Notes: generated from the letters alone by a model not told the origin. Shown: positions 7,795 through 16,916, numbered from the stretch's first letter. The stretch: DNA of 64,000 bases from Gymnodinialimonas sp. 202GB13-11 (GCF_040932485.1 NZ_JBFRBH010000001.1:2604001-2668000), one strand, 5' to 3'. Numbers and translations are program-made.

Positions 7795-9030
7795 ATGCGT
7801 CCCCTTCTGTTCTCCGCTTCTGTCCTTTTGCTGACCACCAGCCTGACCTTTGCCCAGACCGATCCCGCCGAAATCTGCCTGTTCGAGGAAGACGATTGGG
7901 CCGCCACGCTGGCCGCCTGCAATGAAGCCCTTGCCGCAAGTGATGACCCGGTCGAACAGGGCCGCTTCGTCTTACATCGCGGGCTCGCGCATGAAGGACT
8001 GGGCGACATGCAAGCCGCTCTACTGGATCAGATCCTTGTCGGCGAATACCGCCCCGACTGGTTCCGTGGCTACGCAAATGCCTCGTCCCTGGCCTTTGAG
8101 TTGGGTGATCATGAGGCGGAAGCGCGTTGGGCGCAGGCCGCCGTTGACGCCGAACCGGACAATCCGCGCGCGTATCACAGCAACCTACTTTTGGCAGTCT
8201 ACAGCGATGAGCCGACCAGCTGCGAACCGGTAGCGGATCAGATCATCAGCTTGCTGCGCCACCCCATAGATTGGGCCTTTGACGTGTCTGCTGATGCTTC
8301 GCTGATGGGCGATCTGGGCTATTGCCTGCACTACCTTGAACGCCATGAAGAGGCGATGACAGCTTATCTGGCCGCTGAATATCTGGGGCTGGAGGCGCAA
8401 TGGTTCTTCAGCGATATGGCGCGGATTGCGTTCTACAGCCTCGAACAGGACCACCGCGCAATTGCAGCGGCGACGCGTGCCTTGTCGATGGGCGAGACAA
8501 ATATTGATGATGTTGCAGTTCTTGTGGGCGCGAACCGCTATCTTGGCCAGTGGGATGCCGCCATTGCGGTTGAGCTGGACTATGCGGACTTCCTGAACGC
8601 CGAGGATCAGGACTTCGGTGTTCGCAACAATCTGGCTTGGGCGCTTTACCTCGACGGCAATATCGAAGCTGCCTCGGGTGTGGCGGAACGCTGGCATGCC
8701 TCGCTCGATCCAAGCGACACCTCGCCCGTGTCCGATGTAGCGGATACATTCGACACGCTTGCCCATATCCGTGCTGCGCGGGGTGAGCCCGAAGGCGCGC
8801 TTGAAGCCTTTGAGCAGGCCCTCGCCCGTGAGGCAGATGAGTACACCGACTTGCGTCGCGACACCTACCGCTCGGGGATGGAGGCGCTGGGGATTGAGGT
8901 GGCCGACGGTGAAGCGGGCCTTTTGGCCGGGTTGGCAGAATGCGTGGCAATGGGTGCCGAGTGCCGCCTCTTCTTTGAGGGTGACGAGGCCGCGCAAGAG
9001 GCTTTGGCAGCAGAACAAACCGAACAGTAA
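7795..9030 (+). CDS. Periplasmic TPR-repeat protein
   Basis: The 411-aa protein has a signal peptide (residues 1-21, ending TFAQ). The rest is helical, with tetratricopeptide-type units visible as AL--Y---G---AA--- patterns, for example LHRGLAHEGLGDMQAALLD, NNLAWALYLDGNIEAA and AHIRAARGEPEGALEAFEQAL. TPR proteins act as scaffolds; no catalytic motif is present and the partner is unknown. The ATG at 7795 was chosen over an in-frame TTG at 7789; neither has a strong ribosome-binding site. It is a single gene bounded by terminators. Confidence 0.78.
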   Translation: MRPLLFSASVLLLTTSLTFAQTDPAEICLFEEDDWAATLAACNEALAASDDPVEQGRFVLHRGLAHEGLGDMQAALLDQILVGEYRPDWFRGYANASSLAFELGDHEAEARWAQAAVDAEPDNPRAYHSNLLLAVYSDEPTSCEPVADQIISLLRHPIDWAFDVSADASLMGDLGYCLHYLERHEEAMTAYLAAEYLGLEAQWFFSDMARIAFYSLEQDHRAIAAATRALSMGETNIDDVAVLVGANRYLGQWDAAIAVELDYADFLNAEDQDFGVRNNLAWALYLDGNIEAASGVAERWHASLDPSDTSPVSDVADTFDTLAHIRAARGEPEGALEAFEQALAREADEYTDLRRDTYRSGMEALGIEVADGEAGLLAGLAECVAMGAECRLFFEGDEAAQEALAAEQTEQ

Positions 9031-9033
9031 AGA

Positions 9034-9064
9034 AAAAGGCCGCTCCAATCGGAAGCGGCCTTTT
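9034..9064. terminator. Bidirectional intrinsic terminator
   Basis: A perfect 11-bp stem AAAAGGCCGCT (9034-9044) / AGCGGCCTTTT (9054-9064) lies between the convergent TPR gene and rpsD. The A/U arms make it work in both directions. Confidence 0.9.
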
Positions 9065-9087
9065 GAAATCTCGGGTTGCGAAGAGGC

Positions 9088-9708
9088 TTAGTTCTTCGCG
9101 TAGAATTCCACGACGAGGTTCGGTTCCATCACAACCGGGTACGGCACATCGCCAAGGCCCGGTGTGCGCACGAACGTTGCGGTCATTTTGGAGTGGTCGA
9201 CGTCCAGGTAATCCGGCACGTCACGCTCAGCCAGTTGGGCGGCTTCGAGCACGATGGCCAGTTGCTTGGAGCGGTCACGCACCTCGATCACGTCACCTTC
9301 CTGCACGCGGTAGGAGGGGATGTTGACCTTCTTGCCGTTCACCTTGACGTGGCCGTGGTTCACGAACTGACGTGCTGCGAAGACGGTCGGCACGAACTTG
9401 GCACGGTAGACGACGGCGTCCAGGCGACGTTCCAGCAGACCGATGAGAAGCTCACCGGTGTCACCGCGCAGACGCTCGGCTTCGGCATAGATGCGGCGGA
9501 ACTGCTTTTCCGTCAGGTCGCCGTAGTAGCCCTTGAGCTTCTGCTTGGCGCGCAGCTGCAGACCAAAGTCGGAAAGCTTGCCCTTGCGGCGCTGACCGTG
9601 CTGGCCGGGGCCGTATTCGCGGCGGTTGACGGGGGATTTCGGACGGCCCCAGATGTTTTCGCCCATCCGGCGGTCGATTTTGTACTTGGCAGACGTGCGT
9701 TTGGTCAC
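9088..9708 (-). CDS. rpsD: 30S ribosomal protein S4
   Basis: S4 binds 16S rRNA early in assembly of the small ribosomal subunit. The 206-aa length and the N-terminal [20 protein letters not shown] are typical of alphaproteobacterial S4. The S4 RNA-binding domain is seen at about residues 95-160 ([32 protein letters not shown]). The start is a GTG at 9708 with AAGGAGAT at ideal distance; in-frame codons farther upstream do not fit the family. As usual in this group it stands alone, not in an rpoA operon. Convergent terminators flank it. Confidence 0.97.
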   Translation of the reverse strand: MTKRTSAKYKIDRRMGENIWGRPKSPVNRREYGPGQHGQRRKGKLSDFGLQLRAKQKLKGYYGDLTEKQFRRIYAEAERLRGDTGELLIGLLERRLDAVVYRAKFVPTVFAARQFVNHGHVKVNGKKVNIPSYRVQEGDVIEVRDRSKQLAIVLEAAQLAERDVPDYLDVDHSKMTATFVRTPGLGDVPYPVVMEPNLVVEFYAKN

Positions 9709-9804
9709 GGCTGATCTCCTTCGTTCAGGTTTCGAAGGGCGTTGTCCTCTCCCCGGATTTGGCCGGGGTGACAGGGATCCCCTTGCGAGGGCCACCAACA
9801 CCAA

Positions 9805-9832
9805 ATGAAAACCCCGCAACGAATGCTGCGGG
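9805..9832 (-). terminator. Intrinsic terminator of the Hint-domain gene
   Basis: On the minus strand CCCGCA, an 8-nt loop and TGCGGGG are followed by TTTTCATTT. It lies about 35 nt beyond the stop of the Hint gene and upstream of rpsD. Confidence 0.75.
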
Positions 9833-9866
9833 ATTGGGCGGCTTTTAGGCATGGATCAGGGGGGTG

Positions 9867-10949
9867 TCAATGCACCGTGCCAAGGATCGGTTTCGTGGGC
9901 GCGCCGTGGATCAGGATGGCCGCCTCGGCCCGGGTCAGCATACGCCGAACAGGGGCGCCATAGGCATGTGGGTTTGCGCCAAGCTCAGGGCGCATTTCCA
10001 GCAGGCTGTTGCGTTGCAGGTTCGACAGATGCTCCAACCCCATGAAGCCGGGGTGAAAGGTCTCAACCTCTAGCCCATTGGCCCAGATCACCTCATGCCG
10101 GTCGAGCATCAGGTGGATATAGAAGGTCTCGCGCAGGGAATGGTCCACCGTCACGCGGCTATCGCCCACTAGATCGGCGGCACGCACCAGCACCTCATGC
10201 TCGCCCCACAATTCAAGCGCTGCGCGACCGGTCACCAGAACGCGATGCTCTGGGCTAACGATCAGATCGCCGTCAGGCCTGTCGATGCCAAGGGCACCTG
10301 CCCGCATCCGGATCGGGCGCTGGTCGGGCATGGCAAAAAGGCGCGCACCCGACATGCGGCGATGGCCGGACCAAAGCACCTCTTGCGGACCGTTATCGCG
10401 CGTCAGCACGCGATCGCCGGTGCCAAGTTCCTCGATGGCGACATCGCCATCCTCGGTCCGGATACGGGTGCCGGGCGTGAAGCAGATCACGGCCGGCTCA
10501 TCGGTTGGCGCGGGCTTCAGCGTTTCCTCGTTACGGTGAACGATGGTCAATTCACGCCCCGAAGGCGGGGGCTCGCTTGCAAACATCAAAAGCGGCGGGG
10601 TGCCGTCTTCCAGCAGGATCGGAACGATGGTGTAGAACTTGGCACCGTCGGACACCACGAACGCACCGCGATACAGGGGGTCGGCATCGGTGGCGGCAAA
10701 TTCGGCGGGGCTCGGCGCCGGGTGCTGCAATAGCTTGCGCACAACACGGGCCGCACGGCTGCGAAGCTCATCCTGGTCCCGGCTGGCGGTCAGAAGAAGT
10801 GCCGCAGGATCTCCATCCAGCGGTTGGAGCCTCCCATGCCAGCTCCAGTTCATTCCTTCGGCCAGTTCTTGTTGTGGTTCTGCCGGAAACCCTTCGATGC
10901 AGGTCTGCGCCCATGCAATCACGAACGCGCCCTGAAAGCCCGTAGCCAT
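9867..10949 (-). CDS. Hint (hedgehog/intein-type) domain protein
   Basis: The 360-aa protein has an uncharacterised N-terminal region of about 150 residues and then a Hint module starting at CFTPGTRIRTEDGDVAIEEL, with the usual VLTRDNGPQEVLW strand, the SPEHRVLV block (the TxxH-like catalytic histidine) and a GLEVETFHPG segment. Hint domains catalyse self-cleavage at the conserved Cys. In roseobacters such proteins are common and of unknown role. No signal peptide or RTX repeats are seen, and the residues after the module do not show the His-Asn end of an intein. It is monocistronic, with its own terminator. Confidence 0.82.
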   Translation of the reverse strand: MATGFQGAFVIAWAQTCIEGFPAEPQQELAEGMNWSWHGRLQPLDGDPAALLLTASRDQDELRSRAARVVRKLLQHPAPSPAEFAATDADPLYRGAFVVSDGAKFYTIVPILLEDGTPPLLMFASEPPPSGRELTIVHRNEETLKPAPTDEPAVICFTPGTRIRTEDGDVAIEELGTGDRVLTRDNGPQEVLWSGHRRMSGARLFAMPDQRPIRMRAGALGIDRPDGDLIVSPEHRVLVTGRAALELWGEHEVLVRAADLVGDSRVTVDHSLRETFYIHLMLDRHEVIWANGLEVETFHPGFMGLEHLSNLQRNSLLEMRPELGANPHAYGAPVRRMLTRAEAAILIHGAPTKPILGTVH

Positions 10950-11049
10950 GTTTTGTGCCCCGCCTCGGAGTTTTTGACGTGTTTGGCCGGTGGTTGATCC
11001 CCGACCTTTGGCAGGACGCTAGCAGAGGTGATTCGCTTGGGGCAAGTGT

Positions 11050-11072
11050 CCGATTCGCGATTTTCGAATCGG
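11050..11072. repeat. Inverted repeat downstream of the LpxR-like gene
   Basis: CCGATTCG (11050-11057) and CGAATCGG (11065-11072) form a perfect 8-bp stem with a 7-nt loop, 15 nt beyond the stop of the LpxR-like gene. No U-run follows on the minus strand, so it may be a transcript-stabilising or weak terminator hairpin. Confidence 0.5.
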
Positions 11073-11086
11073 GTGAGTCGTTTTTG

Positions 11087-12013
11087 TCAGAACCGCAGCA
11101 TCAACGAGAGCGTTCCAACCAGCTGACCTTCGGGCTGTGTCACGAATTCTTCCGAAAGATACGTGATGCCGTAGGACAGGTCCGCCGGGCCGAACCCGTA
11201 ATGCACTGCACCGCGCGCGCGCAGGCGCATCTCCTCAAGGTCCGGGCCTTGTGCCGGCAAAAGCGCGCTTTCATGGACGTAGGCCACATCGGCACCCGCC
11301 GAAAAGCTCCACCCAGAAACACTGTCGCCCGGAAGGGCCACGACGCGCTGCCCGGTCACGACATCGCGAACCAGAAACGCCCCACTGTCATAGTTGCCCA
11401 AGCGGATGTCCGCCCCGGCCCGCACCAGAGTTTCGACGCCTGCCTGTGCCTCAACAAAGGGGCGCAGGTCGCTTGTGCCGAGGTCAAAGCTGCGGCCAAC
11501 TTCGGCGGTGGCGTTAAAGTACACGCCATCCTCGATCATGAAACTGCTGAGATCGACGGGTGTGCCGCCAAACGCCTGGTGAATGGAATCGTGCAATCCC
11601 ATCAGGCCCGTCTGATCGCCGAGAATTGCGATATCGGCACCAAGGCTGAATTCAAAAGCGGCCCGCTCAAAATGTGTGGACGCACCGAAATAGAGCGCGG
11701 GCGCATAGAGGCGGTCATCCGCGGCAGGTACGGCGAGGTTGTCAGGCGCGATAATCTCGGCCCGCACGCGCGTTTCGATCAAGGCGAAGGGGCGATCCGG
11801 CAAGCTGCCATCCCAATCCTGCCCCCAAAGCGCGCTCAGTTGGTAGGAGCCCGTACGCCAGCGATCAAACCGGTCACCCACCGGCATGCCATACCAGTCA
11901 TTGGAAAAGATCTGCGTAACACCTTGATAGGTGTAGGCGCTGTCCTGCGCGGCCGCGGGATGGGCAACGAGGGCGGCACAAACCGCCAGAGCCCGAAGGG
12001 GTGAAACTGCCAT
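11087..12013 (-). CDS. LpxR-like (DUF2219) outer-membrane protein
   Basis: The 308-aa protein has a signal peptide (residues 1-22, AHPAAAQ). Next comes a FSNDWYGMPVGDRFDRWRTG block that resembles the ND...D+...TG active-site region of LpxR lipid A 3'-O-deacylases. It ends in alternating beta strands and a terminal Phe (LSLMLRF), the outer-membrane barrel signal. LpxR removes a 3'-acyloxyacyl chain from lipid A using a Ca2+-dependent Asn/Asp/His/Ser set. I can see the N-terminal Asn/Asp but did not confirm the full set, so enzymatic activity is inferred. Confidence 0.7.
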   Translation of the reverse strand: MAVSPLRALAVCAALVAHPAAAQDSAYTYQGVTQIFSNDWYGMPVGDRFDRWRTGSYQLSALWGQDWDGSLPDRPFALIETRVRAEIIAPDNLAVPAADDRLYAPALYFGASTHFERAAFEFSLGADIAILGDQTGLMGLHDSIHQAFGGTPVDLSSFMIEDGVYFNATAEVGRSFDLGTSDLRPFVEAQAGVETLVRAGADIRLGNYDSGAFLVRDVVTGQRVVALPGDSVSGWSFSAGADVAYVHESALLPAQGPDLEEMRLRARGAVHYGFGPADLSYGITYLSEEFVTQPEGQLVGTLSLMLRF

Positions 12014-12150
12014 TTGCTCTGCCTGTAGCTGTGTTTTGCCGGTCTAATGCCGGTGATTTGTGGCGAAATTAGCACCAAAGCTTGCAGTTGGCGGGAAAAG
12101 TTGCCGGATCAAGGACAGCACCCTTAGGGCTGCGACCTATCTGCGACACC

Positions 12151-12282
12151 TTAGTCGAACAAATCGCGGATGGCGGCGTCGGCCCGATCAAGCGGCTTTG
12201 GCACCCGCGCCCAGTGGCCGCGCCGCCAGACAAGCTTGCCCGTTTGCGTGGTGATCAGGTGATCTTCCACGCGACGGAACAT
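12151..12282 (-). CDS. 43-aa protein coupled to nrdJ
   Basis: A short gene starts 3 nt after the nrdJ stop (ATG at 12282, TAA at 12151-12153). The translation begins MFRRVEDHLITTQTG and ends RDLFD. It is basic, with a VWRRGHWARVP core, and looks like a genuine small soluble protein, not noise: composition and third-position G+C match real genes here. It is too short for usual gene-calling cut-offs. The tight coupling suggests a role linked to B12-dependent ribonucleotide reduction, but no function is recognised. Confidence 0.6.
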   Translation of the reverse strand: MFRRVEDHLITTQTGKLVWRRGHWARVPKPLDRADAAIRDLFD

Positions 12283-12285
12283 GGC

Positions 12286-14556
12286 TTAGCCGCACTTGGA
12301 GTGGCCGCAGGAGGCGCAGGTGAGGCAGCCTTCGACCATCCGCAGATCGTATTGCCCGCACGATGGGCAAGCCGGGCCGGGGCGGTTGCCGATATTGACG
12401 ACTTCAGCCTGAGGGTCGGACTTGAGGCCCATCCCCTCCCCCGCGAGGAACCCGGTGGCGATCATATGCTTCTCGATCACACCGCCGATGGCCGCAAGGA
12501 TCGAGGGCACGTATTTGCCCTGCATCCACGCGCCCCCGCGCGGGTCGAAGACGGCCTTGAGTTCTTCCACGACAAAGCTGACATCTCCACCGCGCCGGAA
12601 CACGGCCGAGATCATGCGGGTCAGAGCGACCGTCCAAGCGAAATGCTCCATGTTCTTAGAGTTGATGAACACTTCGAACGGGCGACGATGGCCGTTCAGA
12701 ACGATATCGTTGATCGTAATGTAAAGCGCGTGCTCGCTGTCGGGCCATTTGACCTTGTACGTATTGCCTTCGAGTTCAGACGGGCGGTCGAGCGGCTCGG
12801 ACAGGAAGACAACTTCGCCCGTCGCGGCTTCAGCAGCTTCTTGGGCTTGTGGCTTTTCTTCGGCCTCCGAGACGGACAGGACAGAACCGGTCACATCGTT
12901 CGGGCGGTAGGTTGTGCAACCCTTGCAGCCGGTTGCGTAAGCCTCGGCATAGACGTCCTTGAACGCCTCGAAACTGATATCGGCGGGGACGTTGATGGTC
13001 TTGGAGATCGACGAGTCGACCCAAGGCTGTGCGGCGGCTTGCATGCGCACGTGATCCAGCGGCGCGAGGGTTTGGGCGGTGACGAAATACTCGGGCAGCG
13101 GCGTGTCGCCTTGCAGGTCGCGCCAGGCGGCGACGGCGAAATCGACAACCTCTTCTTCCGTGCGCGTGCCATCGGGTTGAAGCACCTTGCGGGTGTAGGA
13201 ATTGGCAAAGATCGGCTCGATCCCGGAGGAGACATTGCCTGCGAAGAGGGAGATCGTGCCGGTGGGCGCGATGGAGGTCAGCAGCGCGTTGCGCAGGCCA
13301 TGTTCAGCGATCAGCGCCTGCACATCGGCATCCAGCCGCCGGATCATTGGCGCTTTGGCATAGGCGTCTGCATCGAAAAGCGGGAACGCCCCCTTCTCTT
13401 TTGCAAGCATCGCCGAGGCGCGGTAGGAGGCGTTGGCGATGCGCACCATCCATTGTTCGGTCAACGTGACGGCCTCATCCGAGCCGTAGCGCACACCGCA
13501 CATGGCCAGCGCATCGGCAAGGCCTGTGACGCCGAGGCCGATGCGGCGCTTGGCCTGCGCCTCTTGCCGCTGTTCTTCCAGCGGGAAGCGGGAGGCATCG
13601 ACGACGTTGTCCATCATGCGGATGGCGGTCGCGACCAGATCATCCAGAGCGGCATCGGGGATCGCCCCGCCATCGAACGGGTTCTCGACCAGACGCGCGA
13701 GGTTGATAGACCCAAGCAGGCACGCGCCGTAGGGCGGCAAAGGTTGCTCGCCGCAGGGGTTCGTTGCGGCGATCGTTTCCGCGTAGTTCAAGTTATTCTC
13801 AGCATTGATGCGGTCGATGAAGATCACGCCGGGCTCGGCATAATCGTAGGTCGCGCGCATCATCTTGTCCCACAGATCGCGGGCCTGAACGGTCCGATAT
13901 ACTTGGCCGTCGAACACCAGATCCCACGGCGCGTCGTTCTTCACCGCCTCCATGAACGGATCCGTCGCCAGCACGGACACGTTGAACATCCGCAGCCGCG
14001 CAGGGTCCTGTTTCGCCTCGATAAACGCCTCGATATCCGGGTGATCGCAACGCAGGGTCGCCATCATCGCGCCCCGTCGCGAACCTGCCGACATGATCGT
14101 GCGGCACATCGCATCCCACACATCCATGAACGACAGCGGGCCCGACGCATCCGCTGCCACGCCACTGACCGCAGCACCCTTGGGCCGGATGGTCGAGAAA
14201 TCGTAGCCGATCCCACCGCCCTGCTGCATCGTGAGCGCGGCTTCCTTCAGCATGTCGAAGATGCCGCCCATGCTGTCTGGAACCGTGCCCATGACGAAGC
14301 AGTTAAAGAGGGTCACGCTGCGGCCCGTCCCGGCACCGGCGACGATGCGACCCGCCGGCAGGTATTTGAAATCCTCCAAAGCGCCGTAGAACTGCTCACC
14401 GAAGGCGGTTTTGTCGTCTTCAACCTCAGCCAGGGCATCCGCGATCCGGCGCCATGTCGCTTCGACATCGCCATCAATGGGCGTGCCGTCCGCCTCTTTC
14501 AGGCGATACTTCATGTCCCAAATCTGCTCGGCAATCGGGGCGGCAAAGCGGGTCAC
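12286..14556 (-). CDS. nrdJ: Vitamin B12-dependent ribonucleoside-diphosphate reductase (class II)
   Basis: The enzyme makes deoxyribonucleotides with adenosylcobalamin as radical source, independent of oxygen. The 756-aa protein shows LPAGRI, FNCFVMG, MQQGGGIGYDFS, SAGSRRGAMM, the active-site NPCGEQPLPPYGACLLGSINL region and a C-terminal Cys-rich tail (CPSCG...CASCG) typical of NrdJ. The start is placed at GTG 14556, not GTG 14562, because AAGGAG is 8 nt before the former and only 2 nt before the latter. It is divergent from the PhyH gene and followed at 3 nt by a 43-aa gene. Cobalamin salvage genes lie at 60.5 kb in the same window. Confidence 0.95.
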   Translation of the reverse strand: MTRFAAPIAEQIWDMKYRLKEADGTPIDGDVEATWRRIADALAEVEDDKTAFGEQFYGALEDFKYLPAGRIVAGAGTGRSVTLFNCFVMGTVPDSMGGIFDMLKEAALTMQQGGGIGYDFSTIRPKGAAVSGVAADASGPLSFMDVWDAMCRTIMSAGSRRGAMMATLRCDHPDIEAFIEAKQDPARLRMFNVSVLATDPFMEAVKNDAPWDLVFDGQVYRTVQARDLWDKMMRATYDYAEPGVIFIDRINAENNLNYAETIAATNPCGEQPLPPYGACLLGSINLARLVENPFDGGAIPDAALDDLVATAIRMMDNVVDASRFPLEEQRQEAQAKRRIGLGVTGLADALAMCGVRYGSDEAVTLTEQWMVRIANASYRASAMLAKEKGAFPLFDADAYAKAPMIRRLDADVQALIAEHGLRNALLTSIAPTGTISLFAGNVSSGIEPIFANSYTRKVLQPDGTRTEEEVVDFAVAAWRDLQGDTPLPEYFVTAQTLAPLDHVRMQAAAQPWVDSSISKTINVPADISFEAFKDVYAEAYATGCKGCTTYRPNDVTGSVLSVSEAEEKPQAQEAAEAATGEVVFLSEPLDRPSELEGNTYKVKWPDSEHALYITINDIVLNGHRRPFEVFINSKNMEHFAWTVALTRMISAVFRRGGDVSFVVEELKAVFDPRGGAWMQGKYVPSILAAIGGVIEKHMIATGFLAGEGMGLKSDPQAEVVNIGNRPGPACPSCGQYDLRMVEGCLTCASCGHSKCG

Positions 14557-14683
14557 GGGCACTACTCCTTGGTGGGTGAGGGTCGGATTCTACCAGATAG
14601 GTTGTATGACACAAATGTCGCGGATTGGCCAGAATTGGGTGAGGAATCGCGGTGCAATGGTGACGCAACTGGGAGGCGAAGCG

Positions 14684-15376
14684 ATGGTTGAGGCAGCTGA
14701 GTTCCGAGCGAACGGGTATGGCATTTGGCCTGAGCTCGTGCCTGTGAATGCCTTGAATGCCCTGCGCGCGGCTGCCGATGCTTTGATTGCTGAGCCTGCG
14801 GCCGCCGATGGTGGCAACCACGACATCAACCGGGGCGCGGACCGGCAATTCCTGCACAAGCGCCATGCTGATTTCCCAGCGGTGGAACGGTTCCTCTTCA
14901 GCCCCTTCATGCGCGATGTCGCGCGGGTCGCCCTTGGCGAACCGCATCTGTTCAATGAGCAATTCGTCGTAAAGGGCCCCCGCACCGGGGCCAGTTTCGC
15001 GTGGCATCAGGACGGCGCTTACGTGCCGTTTGAACACCGGCCTTACCTGTCGGTCTGGATCGCGCTGGATGATACGACGCTGGAAAACGGTGCGCTATCG
15101 ATCCTGCCGAGGGATTTGGACCGCCAGGGGCATATCGACCCACATCACTGGGACGAAATTGGGAAAGAAAAAGTCGGCTATGATGGCCCCGACACCGGCA
15201 CCATCCTGCCCTGCCCAGCTGGCACAATGATCCTGTTCTCATCGCTGACGCTGCATCGCTCCGGCGCGAATACCACAGACCGTCCGCGCCGCGCCTATCT
15301 CGCGCAGTATTCCGACGGCCCAATCATCGATCCATCCACAGGAAATCCGCGTAATTTCGCCAAACCTTTGGCCTGA
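14684..15376 (+). CDS. Phytanoyl-CoA dioxygenase (PhyH) family protein
   Basis: The 230-aa protein is a non-heme Fe(II)/2-oxoglutarate-dependent oxygenase. The iron ligands are visible as HQD (His108, Asp110) and a distal His191 in LTLHRSGANTT, with a following Arg pair that would hold 2-oxoglutarate. The substrate is unknown; bacterial PhyH enzymes hydroxylate amino acids, ectoine and other small molecules. The start at 14684 has GGGAGG 7 nt upstream; the frame is open further but without a start signal. It is divergent from nrdJ. Confidence 0.85.
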   Translation: MVEAAEFRANGYGIWPELVPVNALNALRAAADALIAEPAAADGGNHDINRGADRQFLHKRHADFPAVERFLFSPFMRDVARVALGEPHLFNEQFVVKGPRTGASFAWHQDGAYVPFEHRPYLSVWIALDDTTLENGALSILPRDLDRQGHIDPHHWDEIGKEKVGYDGPDTGTILPCPAGTMILFSSLTLHRSGANTTDRPRRAYLAQYSDGPIIDPSTGNPRNFAKPLA

Positions 15377-15435
15377 GCCTTGCCCTGACCGGATAGCCTG
15401 CTAGCCTTGCCACCCACATCATCGGGGGATGAGGC

Positions 15436-15867
15436 TTGGCTGACACCATACATCTTGTGAAACTTTGCGTTGGTGCGGAGAAGGTCGAGGATCTGCTGGA
15501 TTGGCAGGAAAACCCCCGTGCGAAGGGGCCTGACGGCCTGCCACGCCATGTCACCCGCATGTGGCCCAAGCGGGCTGATCAGGTACTCGATGGCGGATCA
15601 CTCTACTGGGTGTTCAAGGGCTTGGTGCTGTGTCGCCAACCCATCCTGCGGCTTGACCCGGTGGATCGTGGTGACGGGATCAACCGTTGCGGCATCGTGT
15701 TGGACCCAGAGGTTGTCCGGGTCGCCGCAACGCCAAAGCGCCCGTTTCAGGGCTGGCGATATTTGCAGCCGGGCGATGCGCCGCGTGATCTGCCGAAGGG
15801 CCGTGCAGCGCAAGAGCCGCTGCCGCCGCAGCTTGAGAATGCGCTGGCTGAAATCGGCGTGCTCTGA
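15436..15867 (+). CDS. DUF1489 family protein
   Basis: The 143-aa cytoplasmic protein has the alphaproteobacterial DUF1489 pattern: HLVKLCVG at the N-terminus, TRMWPKRADQVLDGGSLYWVFKG, LRLDPV and PKRPFQGWRYL. The family's function is not known. The start is TTG at 15436, supported by a GGGGGATGAGG purine stretch and by the family's N-terminus. It may be co-transcribed with the PhyH gene 59 nt upstream. A strong terminator follows. Confidence 0.88.
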   Translation: MADTIHLVKLCVGAEKVEDLLDWQENPRAKGPDGLPRHVTRMWPKRADQVLDGGSLYWVFKGLVLCRQPILRLDPVDRGDGINRCGIVLDPEVVRVAATPKRPFQGWRYLQPGDAPRDLPKGRAAQEPLPPQLENALAEIGVL

Positions 15868-15874
15868 ACTGCAA

Positions 15875-15900
15875 AAGGCCGGGCGTGAACGCCCGGCCTT
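15875..15900. terminator. Intrinsic terminator
   Basis: An 11-bp perfect stem AAGGCCGGGCG / CGCCCGGCCTT with a TGAA loop (15886-15889) lies between the convergent DUF1489 and porin-like genes. Symmetric A/U ends suggest use in both directions. Confidence 0.88.
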
Positions 15901-15920
15901 CGCATTCATTCGGCGGTCAA

Positions 15921-16916
15921 TCAGAACGAATTGACCAGAGCGGCCACTGCCGAGCGATACTCGCCCCGCGCCGTGCGGGTGTTCGAGTTCAACGGCGTGG
16001 TCGAGCCGTTGCCAATCGGGATCGTCACACCAAGGGCGAAGCGGTCCACGGTCAGGTCATTGCCACCGATGATCGGCGCAAGCGTGCCCAGATCAACATT
16101 GGTACGCGAGTATTCAGCGCTCAGGACCAGCGGCATGGAGCCCGATGCGGACAGGTCATAGGATGCGCCAATTGTAGCACCGAAGGCAGTGATGTCGTCG
16201 ATGGGACCCAGATCGCTGAGATCGAAAGTCGAGCCGCCGACCGAACCATAGATGTCAAAACCGTTGCCAAGATCGTATTCTGCACCGATGGCATAGGCCG
16301 TGATCGGAAGGCTGGTTGCCCCGCTTTCAATATTGGTCCGCATCACGGAGCCGAACACGTCGAGGCCGTCCATCACTTCATACGATCCCGACACACCGAA
16401 ATCGGTCACGTCGGTGTTCAGTGCAACTGGGATCAAGGCGTTATCGCCAAGCTCGGACATGCCATAGAAAGCCTCAACATGGCCTTGGCCAAAGTCGTAC
16501 CCACCGAAGATACCGTATTGCGAGGTGTCGATCCCGATTGTGACTGGGCCTAGCAGGGCGAGGTCCAAATCGCCCATGCGGTAGTAACCACCCACATAGG
16601 CCCCGCTTGAGAAGCGGTAGACCGGCTCGATCGACAGGCTGATGAGATCGACGTTGATCTCGTTCGGGGCGCCGGTGATATCAAGGTTTCCGGTGCTGAA
16701 CCCGGCACCGATGCCGACCGAGAACGACTCGTCAAAGTGCAGATCGCCGTCGAAATCGAACGAATAGCCATTCAGCGTGATGTCGGTTCCGGGGATGCCA
16801 CCGATGGAGTTGAAGTTTGCGCCGGCTGTCACGGAACCATCGAATTCCAAACCTTGGGCAGAAGCGAGGGCGGGCATAGCCACAACTGTAGTGGCCAACA
16901 AAATTGGGCGGATCAT
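15921..16916 (-). CDS. Porin-like outer-membrane beta-barrel protein
   Basis: The 331-aa protein has a signal peptide (residues 1-21, ALASAQG). It then consists of alternating Gly/aromatic beta strands (VGIGAGFSTG, YRMGDLDLALLG, YGIFGGYDFGQG, GFDIYGSVGGS) and ends in Phe, the outer-membrane barrel assembly signal. It resembles roseobacter porin-like proteins with a general or unknown substrate. The start is put at ATG 16916 because AAGGA is 8 nt before it but only 2 nt before ATG 16922. Upstream there is an unusual tandem duplication that may carry its regulatory sites. Confidence 0.78.
   Translation of the reverse strand: MIRPILLATTVVAMPALASAQGLEFDGSVTAGANFNSIGGIPGTDITLNGYSFDFDGDLHFDESFSVGIGAGFSTGNLDITGAPNEINVDLISLSIEPVYRFSSGAYVGGYYRMGDLDLALLGPVTIGIDTSQYGIFGGYDFGQGHVEAFYGMSELGDNALIPVALNTDVTDFGVSGSYEVMDGLDVFGSVMRTNIESGATSLPITAYAIGAEYDLGNGFDIYGSVGGSTFDLSDLGPIDDITAFGATIGASYDLSASGSMPLVLSAEYSRTNVDLGTLAPIIGGNDLTVDRFALGVTIPIGNGSTTPLNSNTRTARGEYRSAVAALVNSF

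Noticed and set aside
14557-14683. Possible cobalamin riboswitch before the B12-dependent reductase
   Set aside because: The 127-nt gap is shared with a divergent gene, is too short for a B12 riboswitch plus promoters, and no B12-box-like sequence is seen. NrdJ uses B12 rather than making it, so repression by B12 is not expected.
12082-14691. 869-codon open frame on the plus strand
   Set aside because: It is the antisense of nrdJ; high G+C codon structure keeps the opposite frame open, and its residue pattern has no recognisable family.
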